This document shows positions 20,486-29,090 of a stretch of DNA of 64,000 nucleotides, piece by piece. Each line of letters starts with the position of its first letter. The first letter of the stretch is position 1. The stretch comes from Oceanospirillaceae bacterium (lineage in GTDB: Bacteria > Pseudomonadota > Gammaproteobacteria > Pseudomonadales > Balneatricaceae), in the NCBI GenBank assembly GCA_002686055.1, contig NYZU01000022.1, positions 19,793 through 83,792 on the forward strand, in the 5' to 3' direction. Below the pieces are notes generated by a model. The model saw only the letters and a program-made list of their open reading frames with translations. It ran no database searches and had not been told where the DNA came from. A program made the translations under genes and the position numbers.

Positions 20486-21676
20486 ATGGCCCATCTGATA
20501 CTTAAGCCTAAAGCTGACCGGCGTTTGCGTAATGGCCACTTATGGATTTATAGCAATGAAGTGAATGTTGCTAAAACCCCTTTGCAGCAATTTATGCATG
20601 GACAACAGGTGGATGTGCTGGATCATAAAGGTAAGCCATTGGGCACCGCTATGGTGAATCCTCAGCAATTGATTTGTGGACGTTTGGTAAGTCGTCGTGC
20701 TGATGCTCCCTTAGGCGAGGCTGAACTAGTACAACGTTTGCAGCGAGCTTTGGAGAGCCGAGAACAGCTGTTTGCCGCCCATTGTTACCGCTGGGTCTAT
20801 GGTGATAGTGATGGCTTGCCAGGGCTAGTGATTGATCGCTTTGCCGATACCATTGTGATACAGATTTCCCTAGCCGGTATGGAATTGTTATTGGAGCCAT
20901 TATTGGCGGCCATTAATCAGGTACAGCCCGGGCTCAATATATTATTAAAGAATGATGGCAAGATGCGGGCTGTGGAAGGTCTGGAAGAATATGTACGCAT
21001 TGCTCAAGGACAGGTACCTGAGCTGGTGCCATTACAGGAAAATGGTGTGCAATTTATGGCGCCAGTCTGGCATGGTCAAAAGACCGGCTGGTTTTATGAC
21101 CATCGGTTAAATCGGGCCCGTGTGCAAAGCTTAAGTAAGGGTAAACGGGTATTGGATCTGTTTAGCTATATTGGTGGCTGGGGGATTCAAGCTGGTGCAG
21201 CTGATGCTAGTGAAGTGGTCTGTGTTGATGCTTCAGCGCAGGCTTTGGAGCTGGTGCATCAACAAGCGCAACTAAATGGTATCAGTGAGCGTGTCCAAAC
21301 CATTAAGGGCGATGCTTTTGCGGCTCTTAAGCAATTAAAGGAAGCGGGTGAAAAGTTTGATGTGGTGATTCTAGACCCGCCGGCTTTTATTCAACGACGT
21401 AAAGATATTAAAAGCGGTGAGTTGGCCTACTTGCGGGCTAACCAACTGGCCATGCGCCTAGTAGCAGATACAGGCTTTTTGGTATCGGCTTCCTGCTCTA
21501 TGCACTTACAGCGTGACCGCCTAGTTGCTATTGTTAATGAAGCTAGTCGCAAAAATGGCCGCCATGGGCAAATACTGGAGCAGGGTGGCCAAGGTGGCGA
21601 TCACCCCATTCATCCAGCTATCGCTGAAACAGACTATTTGAAATCTATTCTGGTTGGTGTCAGCCCTGCTTTGTAA
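20486..21676 (+). CDS. rlmI: Class I SAM-dependent rRNA methyltransferase (RlmI-like)
   Basis: PUA-like N-terminus (LKPKADRRLRNGHLWIYSNEV), DLFSYIGGWGIQAG, ILDPPAFIQRR. Confidence 0.85.
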   Translation: MAHLILKPKADRRLRNGHLWIYSNEVNVAKTPLQQFMHGQQVDVLDHKGKPLGTAMVNPQQLICGRLVSRRADAPLGEAELVQRLQRALESREQLFAAHCYRWVYGDSDGLPGLVIDRFADTIVIQISLAGMELLLEPLLAAINQVQPGLNILLKNDGKMRAVEGLEEYVRIAQGQVPELVPLQENGVQFMAPVWHGQKTGWFYDHRLNRARVQSLSKGKRVLDLFSYIGGWGIQAGAADASEVVCVDASAQALELVHQQAQLNGISERVQTIKGDAFAALKQLKEAGEKFDVVILDPPAFIQRRKDIKSGELAYLRANQLAMRLVADTGFLVSASCSMHLQRDRLVAIVNEASRKNGRHGQILEQGGQGGDHPIHPAIAETDYLKSILVGVSPAL

Positions 21677-21682
21677 GGACTT

Positions 21683-21704
21683 AGGCGAGACACGGCACTC
21701 GCCT
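21683..21704. terminator. Hairpin between convergent rlmI and hemH
   Basis: AGGCGAG-acacggca-CTCGCCT. Confidence 0.5.
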
Positions 21705-21721
21705 ATTATTTAGGTATGTCT

Positions 21722-22744
21722 TCATTGAGAATAGGATAGACGCTTTTCCAAAATACCTACCAAAGCATCTATATGCACTGGGTCGTCATTTAAGCAAGGG
21801 ATATAGTGGAATTGCTCGCCGCCATGCTCAATAAAGCTTTCCCGCGCTTCCATATCAATTTCTTCAATGGTCTCTAAGCAATCTGAAGAAAAGCCTGGGC
21901 AGATAACAGCGATATGTTTAACGCCATCTTTGGGTAGCTGCTCCAAGGTTTTGTCGGTATAGGGTTGTAGCCAAGGCTCACGGCCAAAACGTGACTGGAA
22001 GGTGGTCATCACCTGAGCTTCATCAAAGCCCAGTTTCTCCCTTACCAGACGTGTGGTCTGATGACAGAAGCAATGGTATGGATCACCTTTTTTTAGATAG
22101 CGCTCAGGCGTGCCATGATAGGAAAAAATAAATTTATCTGGTTGACCATGAGCTTCAATATGACGTTTTATGGTTGTGCAAAGGGCGTCTAAATAACCCT
22201 CAGACTTATGGTAACCATTGATAAACTGCAACTCTGGTACCCAGCGTAATTGGGTAAAGGTTTTGGCTATAGCATCAAAGGTCGAGCCCGTTGTGGCACC
22301 AGCATACTGAGGATATAAGGGTAGTACAATAATATCCCGCACATTTTGGTCAGTTAGCTCTTTAACGGCTGCCGCCATGGATGGATTACCATAACGCATG
22401 CCTAAAACCACGGGGATATCTCCATATTTTTCGGCCAAGCGTTGTTTGACAGCTTTTACCTGCTCTTGGCTATACACCATTAATGGTGAGCCAGAGTCAG
22501 TCCATACGGATTGATAGAGCTTGGCTGAGCGGCGTGGGCGAATGCGCAAAATAATCAGATTAAGGATCATCCACCATAGTAGCCTTGGCAGCTCCACAAC
22601 CCGAGGATCACTTAAAAATTCTTTTAGGTAACGTCTTAGCTCCGTAGGCCGAGGCGCATCTGGGGTGCCCAGATTACACAATAAAATACCCTGTCGCGGA
22701 GAGGCTCCGTCGTGGTCATAGTCAGTTTGACCAATATATTTCAT
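21722..22744 (-). CDS. hemH: Ferrochelatase
   Basis: GILLCNLGTPDAPRPTELRRYLKEFLSDPRVVE; SYHGTPERYLKKGDPYHC. Confidence 0.96.
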   Translation of the reverse strand: MKYIGQTDYDHDGASPRQGILLCNLGTPDAPRPTELRRYLKEFLSDPRVVELPRLLWWMILNLIILRIRPRRSAKLYQSVWTDSGSPLMVYSQEQVKAVKQRLAEKYGDIPVVLGMRYGNPSMAAAVKELTDQNVRDIIVLPLYPQYAGATTGSTFDAIAKTFTQLRWVPELQFINGYHKSEGYLDALCTTIKRHIEAHGQPDKFIFSYHGTPERYLKKGDPYHCFCHQTTRLVREKLGFDEAQVMTTFQSRFGREPWLQPYTDKTLEQLPKDGVKHIAVICPGFSSDCLETIEEIDMEARESFIEHGGEQFHYIPCLNDDPVHIDALVGILEKRLSYSQ

Positions 22745-22934
22745 TTACTGCTCCTAAAATTTAGCCAGCAAGTTGCCAATAATGATAACCATAAAGCACG
22801 TGTCTGTTATCAACAACTATTGATATATCGATTATACGCCACATCACCAGCTTAGGTTGAATGGTTTGTGTATAGATAGTGTAAAAATAAATAGTGTAAA
22901 AATTCTCTTGAATAAATTCTTGTAGTGGAAGATA

Positions 22935-22950
22935 CTGTATAAATAAACAG
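22935..22950. promoter_or_regulatory. LexA (SOS) box upstream of umuDC
   Basis: CTGT-ataaataa-ACAG, flanked TA...TA; matches CTGT-N8-ACAG. Confidence 0.9.
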
Positions 22951-22980
22951 TATTTTTAATGATATTCCTCCGAGAACCCT

Positions 22981-23430
22981 ATGAATATTACATTATTAGG
23001 CCGTAGCCATTCCCAAGCATGGTTTCAAGCAAACGGCCTGAAGATACCACTTTTTACAGAGGCCGTATCTGCTGGCTTTCCCTCGCCGGCACAAGATTAT
23101 GTGGAAAAAGCCCTTGATTTAAATGAGCTCTGTATTAAGCGACCGGCAGCGACGTTCTTTGTGCGCGTGGAAGGCGATTCCATGATTGAAGCGGGTATTT
23201 ATGCTGGTGATATCTTGGTAGTGGATCGCTCCGTTACTGCTGAGCATGGGGATATTGTGATTGTGGCTATTTATGGTGAAATGACGGTCAAAGAGTTACA
23301 ACTGCGGCCAACAATAAAACTGGTACCACGTAATCCCGCCTACCCAACCATAGATATTGCTGAAGGTACAGCACTGGATATCTTTGGTGTCGTCACTAAT
23401 GTGGTACGTAATGTACGCTATAAATCGTAA
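22981..23430 (+). CDS. umuD: UmuD-like SOS mutagenesis protein / S24 autoprotease
   Basis: Ala-Gly cleavage site SAGFPSPAQDYVE, GDSMIEAGIYAGDILVVDRS, catalytic region MTVKEL. Confidence 0.95.
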   Translation: MNITLLGRSHSQAWFQANGLKIPLFTEAVSAGFPSPAQDYVEKALDLNELCIKRPAATFFVRVEGDSMIEAGIYAGDILVVDRSVTAEHGDIVIVAIYGEMTVKELQLRPTIKLVPRNPAYPTIDIAEGTALDIFGVVTNVVRNVRYKS

Positions 23431-23438
23431 CTGAAACC

Positions 23439-24710
23439 ATGTCGCCTGTTTTTGCCCTTGTCGATTGCAATAATTTTTATGCGAGTTGTGAGAAATTATT
23501 TCGGCCAGACTTAGTGGATACGCCAGTGGTGGTGCTATCCAATAATGATGGCTGTGTAGTGGCGCGTTCTAAAGAAGCTAAAGCCCTCGGCATTAAAATG
23601 GGGGTGCCCGTATTTAAAATTCAAGCCCAAATTAAGCAATATGGTATTCAGGTGTTTTCCTCGAATTACAGCTTATATGCCGATATGAGTGATCGGGTGA
23701 TGCGTACCCTAGAAGAGATGGCGCCAAGGGTGGAAATCTATTCTATAGATGAAGCTTTTCTGGATCTTACGGGAGTGCAATCAGCCGTATCTCTAGTGGA
23801 CTTTGGTCAACAGGTTAAACACACCATTGAGCGTTGGATTGGTATTGCCGTTTGTGTGGGTATCGCACCCACCAAAACCTTAGCCAAGTTAGCCAATCAT
23901 GCGGCTAAAAAATACACTGCCACCGGTGGCGTAGTGGATTTAACCCATCCTAGTAGACAGCGTAAATTACTCGCACTCACACCAGTAGAGGATATTTGGG
24001 GGGTTGGTAATAGGATATCAAAACGCTTAAAAGATATGGGTATTCACACCGCATTAGATTTAGCTGATACCTCCGCCAAATCAATACGAAAACATTTTTC
24101 TGTGGTCTTGGAGCGAACCGTGAGGGAGCTGAATGGCGAAGCCTGTATGGAGTTAGAGCAAATACCACCCACTAAAAAACAGATTATCTGTAGCCGTTCC
24201 TTTGGTAGTAGAGTTACTTCTCGTATGCACATGCGCCAAGCCCTATGTGAGCATGTCACGAGGGCGGCAGAAAAACTACGTAAAGAACGCCAACAGGCCA
24301 AATTATTAAGTATTTTTATTCGTACCAGTCCTTTTCAAAATAATGTACCTCAATACCGTAATGGCCTCACAGCAAAACTACCTAGACCCACTGATGACAC
24401 TCGCGACCTGATCCAATTAACGATGGTGCTACTGGAACAAATATGGCGTGATGGGTACGACTATGCCAAAGCCGGTGTTGTCTTGTCCGACTTCTATGAT
24501 ATTGGCACCTATCAATTGGGGTTATTTGAGAATCATATAGAGCGCAGTAATAGCCGCCAACTTATGCATATATTGGATACCATTAACCACAGCGGCCAAG
24601 GGCGACTATTTTTTGCGCGCCAGGGGGTAACAAGAGGCTGGGTTATGAAGCGTGACCATTTATCACCGGCCTATACCACCCATTGGCAGCAATTGGTTAA
24701 GGTTAGTTAG
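23439..24710 (+). CDS. umuC: Y-family DNA polymerase UmuC (Pol V catalytic subunit)
   Basis: FALVDCNNFYASCEKLFRPDL, SIDEAFLDL, C-terminal clamp-binding-like QLGLF. Confidence 0.95.
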   Translation: MSPVFALVDCNNFYASCEKLFRPDLVDTPVVVLSNNDGCVVARSKEAKALGIKMGVPVFKIQAQIKQYGIQVFSSNYSLYADMSDRVMRTLEEMAPRVEIYSIDEAFLDLTGVQSAVSLVDFGQQVKHTIERWIGIAVCVGIAPTKTLAKLANHAAKKYTATGGVVDLTHPSRQRKLLALTPVEDIWGVGNRISKRLKDMGIHTALDLADTSAKSIRKHFSVVLERTVRELNGEACMELEQIPPTKKQIICSRSFGSRVTSRMHMRQALCEHVTRAAEKLRKERQQAKLLSIFIRTSPFQNNVPQYRNGLTAKLPRPTDDTRDLIQLTMVLLEQIWRDGYDYAKAGVVLSDFYDIGTYQLGLFENHIERSNSRQLMHILDTINHSGQGRLFFARQGVTRGWVMKRDHLSPAYTTHWQQLVKVS

Positions 24711-24815
24711 GCTATATATTACATGCATACACAGATCCACTTTAGATTAGAGCCCCATCCATAACGAATGGGGTAAGCTTGTTATCATCAAAATACCCAC
24801 TGGTGTTATGTTTGC

Positions 24816-27614
24816 TTAAGGATTAAGCACAGTAATGGTGCGGCTATGGTGATTATTAACAAATGCCGCAAGCATGGCATCCAGAGTGGCTGCTTTGATA
24901 TTTGGGTAGGCTGCTTTGGCATCCAAAAGGGTGCTTGGGTCAATATCTAGTAATTGTGCGTTTACCAATTCCCAGATGATATAATTGGCTTTATGACGAT
25001 GGTTGCCGTAATCACCACGTAGCATGTTAACTTCTTGATTTATGTCTTTCTGGCTTAGGCCTTCTTTAACTAACTCATTGAGGCTTTGGTCTATGGTGGC
25101 TAGTACTTTATCCACTTGTGCTGGGTCACACTCAAGATTAATTGACAATAATTGTAAGGGGTCTTGAGGATAAAGTTGGTTAATTTCTCCGCTAACACTA
25201 TAAGTTAGGCCTAACTCTTCACGAATAGTTTGCCGCAGGCGTTCAGATATAAGGTTGCTAAGTATTTCAGTCTGCGCATAGTAATCAGTATTATTTATGG
25301 GCTCTTGTAACTGCAGGTTGTAGGACACAATGGCAGCTTTATGGTTGCTTTTGTTGCCTTCAATGCGAATATCACCGGGCCATTTAGGTGATGGTTTAGG
25401 CTTTATCTGCTGACCTTGTTTGGGTAGGCTGGCAATATAACTTGTTAAATGGGGCTGTAACTGTGCCAGTGAAATATCACCGACGATATGCAATACGTAG
25501 TTTTGAGCACCAGCTATATACTGCTGATAAATCTGATACATATCATTGGCATCAACCGATTGAATTTCGTCAATAGTTAGTGAACGGTAAGCTGGGTTAC
25601 CTTGACTGATATGGGCTTCAATTTCATGAATATAGTCTTTATAGTCCAATGTATTGAGGTCGTTAATTTCTTGCTCAAATTTAGCCATAAAGTGGTCATA
25701 AAGCGCTTTATCAACTCGTGCATCCTGTAAGGCAACATGTAGCAGCTTTAATAATACTTCTGCTTTATCACTGGGACCTTCCAGCGCCATGCCACGACTA
25801 TCAACATCGAATACAGGTTCTAAGCCAAGGGCCTGCCCTTCTAACCAATTTCTTAGCTGGTGCCCATCCAGTGATTGCAAACCACTAGCAGACATTACTT
25901 CCATACCAAGACGAGTATTAATTATCTCCTGTGAGGTTAAGATATTAAATCCACCTAATGTCACCATTTCCATATAAAACTTACCAGGTGCTGAATCGCT
26001 ATAGCTATACTGCACTTTGATACCATTACTAAGGGTCAGTAGATGAATGCCATTATCCAGTTTTTCCTGTTGGGTGATTGTGCCAGGTGGGTGGTTTATC
26101 TCCCAATTGATCACTTCACTTGCTGCTTGCGTGACAATTGGTTGTAAGCTAGTTTGCTGGCTTTCAGTAATCCAATTGCGTACCTCTGCTTCCGTTGGCA
26201 TAGGAGCATCTGGTTTGGCAACTATTTCGATTTTATAGGGTCGCGTAAATATTTCTTGGGCTAGTTGCTGAAGATCATTTGGTGTTAATTCTGGCAAGCG
26301 GTTTTCTAGCATGTCGAGATAATGCTCTTGATCTCTTAACCAAAAATTATAAAGAGCATGATGGGTAGCAAGATGTGCCAAATGAGCCGCGCTATCCTGC
26401 TGCACCCGTTCGTGTTGCAACATCTCATTACGCACATTGTCCAATTCTGTTTGGGTAAATCCATTACTAATTAGGTCATGGATAACGCTTCCCATTAACT
26501 TGACACCGGCTTCAAGATCCTCTTCTTGGCTGCGAAAGCCAACACCCATTTCGACAAAGTCACCGACTGGATTGAAGTGGGCTGCCATAAAATCTCGCAA
26601 GCTATTGGTTTGTTGTGTAGATAGCTTTTGCAAGCGTTCATCCAATAAATCCATAATGAGTTCAAATTTCAGATGAGTAAATAGCGTATCTGAGTTTGTG
26701 GGCACATTACTTGCGTAGGCATTACCCAGCCAAAAATAGTAGGCGGGTTCTCTTGTGTCTGTAAAAATATCAAAAGTGTTTAACCGCATTTCTGGCAGAG
26801 GGTATATCTTATCCCGGCCGGCATTTGAACTGGGCCAACTGTGGAACTTTCTGGCAACGGTTTTTACTACTTCATCAAGATCAATATTACCCGTCACAAT
26901 GAGGGTAGCGTTAGCTGGATGATAATGTTGCTGATAAAAGTCTTGAAGTGCCTTGGGCTTTGCTGCTTCAATACTTTCCAGGGTACCTATTGGGAAGCGT
27001 TCAAGGTGACGGCTGTTGGCATAATGTAACTGCTCCTGTTGGTATTGATAGGTTTCCTTTTCGGGTTCGGATTGGCGCCATTCTTCTCGAACTACGCCAA
27101 TTTCTTTGGCTACTTCTTGGCTATCAAATTTGGCCTTGTAGGCAAAGAAAGAGAGTAGTTCTATGGCTTTATTTATACGCTCTCGAGAAGCATTAGGAAT
27201 GTCTAGATGATAGCGAGTATGATCAAAGCTAGTATAGGCATTAGCATGATCAGCCATGGTTATATTCAGTTCTTCTAGAATAGAAAATACGGGATCTTTA
27301 CTACCATACTCCGGTTGGTTAAAGAGCATATGTTCAACAAAATGGGCATAACCAAGTTGATCATCTTCTTCATGGAGGCTGCCAGCATGGATTAACAGGT
27401 CAAGGCGAGCTTCATTTTGGGAGTGGCTATTACTATTGGGCCACAAGATTATTTGCAAACCGTTATCGAGTCGGTAGGTATAGGTTTGGCTGTATTCGCC
27501 TTCTATGGTGGAATTAGGTAAAACCTCATTAGGCTTAGACAATGAATTAGTCTGACATCCACTAAGTATTATTAGGGAAGAAACAATTAGGGCAATAAAA
27601 TTAACAAGGCGCAT
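24816..27614 (-). CDS. M16 family zinc metallopeptidase, predicted lipoprotein
   Basis: Lipobox ILSGC; HFVEH inverted zinc motif; 932 aa with duplicated M16 domains. Confidence 0.9.
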   Translation of the reverse strand: MRLVNFIALIVSSLIILSGCQTNSLSKPNEVLPNSTIEGEYSQTYTYRLDNGLQIILWPNSNSHSQNEARLDLLIHAGSLHEEDDQLGYAHFVEHMLFNQPEYGSKDPVFSILEELNITMADHANAYTSFDHTRYHLDIPNASRERINKAIELLSFFAYKAKFDSQEVAKEIGVVREEWRQSEPEKETYQYQQEQLHYANSRHLERFPIGTLESIEAAKPKALQDFYQQHYHPANATLIVTGNIDLDEVVKTVARKFHSWPSSNAGRDKIYPLPEMRLNTFDIFTDTREPAYYFWLGNAYASNVPTNSDTLFTHLKFELIMDLLDERLQKLSTQQTNSLRDFMAAHFNPVGDFVEMGVGFRSQEEDLEAGVKLMGSVIHDLISNGFTQTELDNVRNEMLQHERVQQDSAAHLAHLATHHALYNFWLRDQEHYLDMLENRLPELTPNDLQQLAQEIFTRPYKIEIVAKPDAPMPTEAEVRNWITESQQTSLQPIVTQAASEVINWEINHPPGTITQQEKLDNGIHLLTLSNGIKVQYSYSDSAPGKFYMEMVTLGGFNILTSQEIINTRLGMEVMSASGLQSLDGHQLRNWLEGQALGLEPVFDVDSRGMALEGPSDKAEVLLKLLHVALQDARVDKALYDHFMAKFEQEINDLNTLDYKDYIHEIEAHISQGNPAYRSLTIDEIQSVDANDMYQIYQQYIAGAQNYVLHIVGDISLAQLQPHLTSYIASLPKQGQQIKPKPSPKWPGDIRIEGNKSNHKAAIVSYNLQLQEPINNTDYYAQTEILSNLISERLRQTIREELGLTYSVSGEINQLYPQDPLQLLSINLECDPAQVDKVLATIDQSLNELVKEGLSQKDINQEVNMLRGDYGNHRHKANYIIWELVNAQLLDIDPSTLLDAKAAYPNIKAATLDAMLAAFVNNHHSRTITVLNP

Positions 27615-27660
27615 AGGTTATCCATAACTATAATAATTTATAGTATATAAGGATAGCCTA
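27614..27660 (-). repeat. Nested inverted repeat directly abutting the M16 peptidase start codon
   Basis: Outer TAGGTTATCC/GGATAGCCTA (9 of 10 complementary), inner ACTATAA-taat-TTATAGT (perfect). Confidence 0.75.
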
Positions 27661-27733
27661 AAAAGATCAGAAATCAAGTTTGGTTGTGATTTTGATCTGC
27701 GCTAGCTAAATATTTTGGTATTTAGTTAACCAG

Positions 27734-28390
27734 TCAGCGCAAGCTGATAATGGGCCAACCACAAGCTTGGGCATGGGCGCGTAGTTTGTCGTCGGGATCC
27801 ACCGCCACGGGTTCGTCTACTTCTTGCAACAGGGGTATATCGTTAAAAGAATCACTGTAGAAGCGGGCACCAGTCAGGCTGAGATCGGTGGTGTCTAACC
27901 AGTCTTTAAGTTTGCTGATTTTGCCTTCCTGAATACAGGGGGTACCAATTATATTGCCTGTATACTGGTCATTTATCTGCTCAGCAGTGGTGGAAATAAG
28001 AATATCAACGCCCATATATTTGGCAATGGGGTAGGTAATAAAGTCGTGGGTGGCGGTGATAATAATAATGGTATCACCCGCTTCACGATGCTGTTGCAAT
28101 AATTCTTGGCCCTTAGGCAGAACCATAGGGATAATATGTTCATGCATAAAGCGGTAATGCAATTTATTGAGTTCTTCTTTGCTATAACGACTAAGGGGCT
28201 CCAATGCAAAAGCGGCATAGGCATACATATCCAAGCAACCATTTTGGTAGTCTTGATAGAACTGATCGTTTTGTTGCTTAAAGTAGTCACCGTCCACCAG
28301 TTGGTTGGCGACCATAAATTCTCCCCAGCTGTGGTCGCTATCACCACCTAGTAGTGTGTTGTCCAGATCAAAAAGGGCAAGTCGAGTCAT
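27734..28390 (-). CDS. HAD-IB family phosphatase
   Basis: LALFDLDNTLLGGDSD, DTIIIITATHDFIT, FYSDSFNDIPLL motifs. Confidence 0.9.
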   Translation of the reverse strand: MTRLALFDLDNTLLGGDSDHSWGEFMVANQLVDGDYFKQQNDQFYQDYQNGCLDMYAYAAFALEPLSRYSKEELNKLHYRFMHEHIIPMVLPKGQELLQQHREAGDTIIIITATHDFITYPIAKYMGVDILISTTAEQINDQYTGNIIGTPCIQEGKISKLKDWLDTTDLSLTGARFYSDSFNDIPLLQEVDEPVAVDPDDKLRAHAQACGWPIISLR

Positions 28391-28563
28391 AATCTTGGTT
28401 CTCTTTGGCTACTTTGGGCCACAGTGGTCTGCTACATAATAGCTTCGATTGGGTAGAAGCTATCTAATTGAATTGTAAAACTTATCTTATTCTACTATAG
28501 AAGTTGTTGTTGATGCGCTTTTTATGGAACAATGGGGTATGAGAAATTTTTTGGTGAAAAACC

Positions 28564-29082
28564 GTGATAGATAAAGATGGTTTTCGCCCTAACGTAGGTA
28601 TTATTCTCGCTAACTCCAAAGGTCAGGTATTGTGGGCAAAACGGGTTGGTTGGGATGCTTGGCAGTTTCCTCAGGGGGGTATTGATGCCCATGAGACGCC
28701 AGAGCAAGCTTTGTTTAGGGAGTTAAAAGAAGAGGTAGGCCTTGATCCACATCATGTGGAGGTATTGGCCTGTACTCGTGGTTGGCTGCGTTATCGTTTG
28801 CCAAAACGTATGGTTCGACATGGTTCCCATCCGGTATGTATTGGGCAAAAACAAAAATGGTTTTTGCTAAAAATGCTGGCTGATGATGATGCCGTACAGA
28901 CTATGTCTGGTGAGACCCCTGAGTTTGATGACTGGCAGTGGGTAAGCTATTGGTATCCTGTGGCACAGGTGGTGCCCTTTAAGCGCGAAGTCTATCGACG
29001 GGCAATGAAGGAACTCTGTCCCCGTCATTCAAGACTGGTTTATCAAAGACAAAATCTGACCTCACAGTATCAGGAAGACTGA
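28564..29082 (+). CDS. rppH: RNA pyrophosphohydrolase
   Basis: [41 protein letters not shown]; Nudix box [23 protein letters not shown]. Confidence 0.97.
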   Translation: MIDKDGFRPNVGIILANSKGQVLWAKRVGWDAWQFPQGGIDAHETPEQALFRELKEEVGLDPHHVEVLACTRGWLRYRLPKRMVRHGSHPVCIGQKQKWFLLKMLADDDAVQTMSGETPEFDDWQWVSYWYPVAQVVPFKREVYRRAMKELCPRHSRLVYQRQNLTSQYQED

Positions 29083-29090
29083 GGCACGTT

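Noticed and set aside
22876-22905. GTAAA...GTAAA pair as a third CpxR box
   Set aside because: Spacing is N10, not N5, so it was reported only as a tandem repeat.
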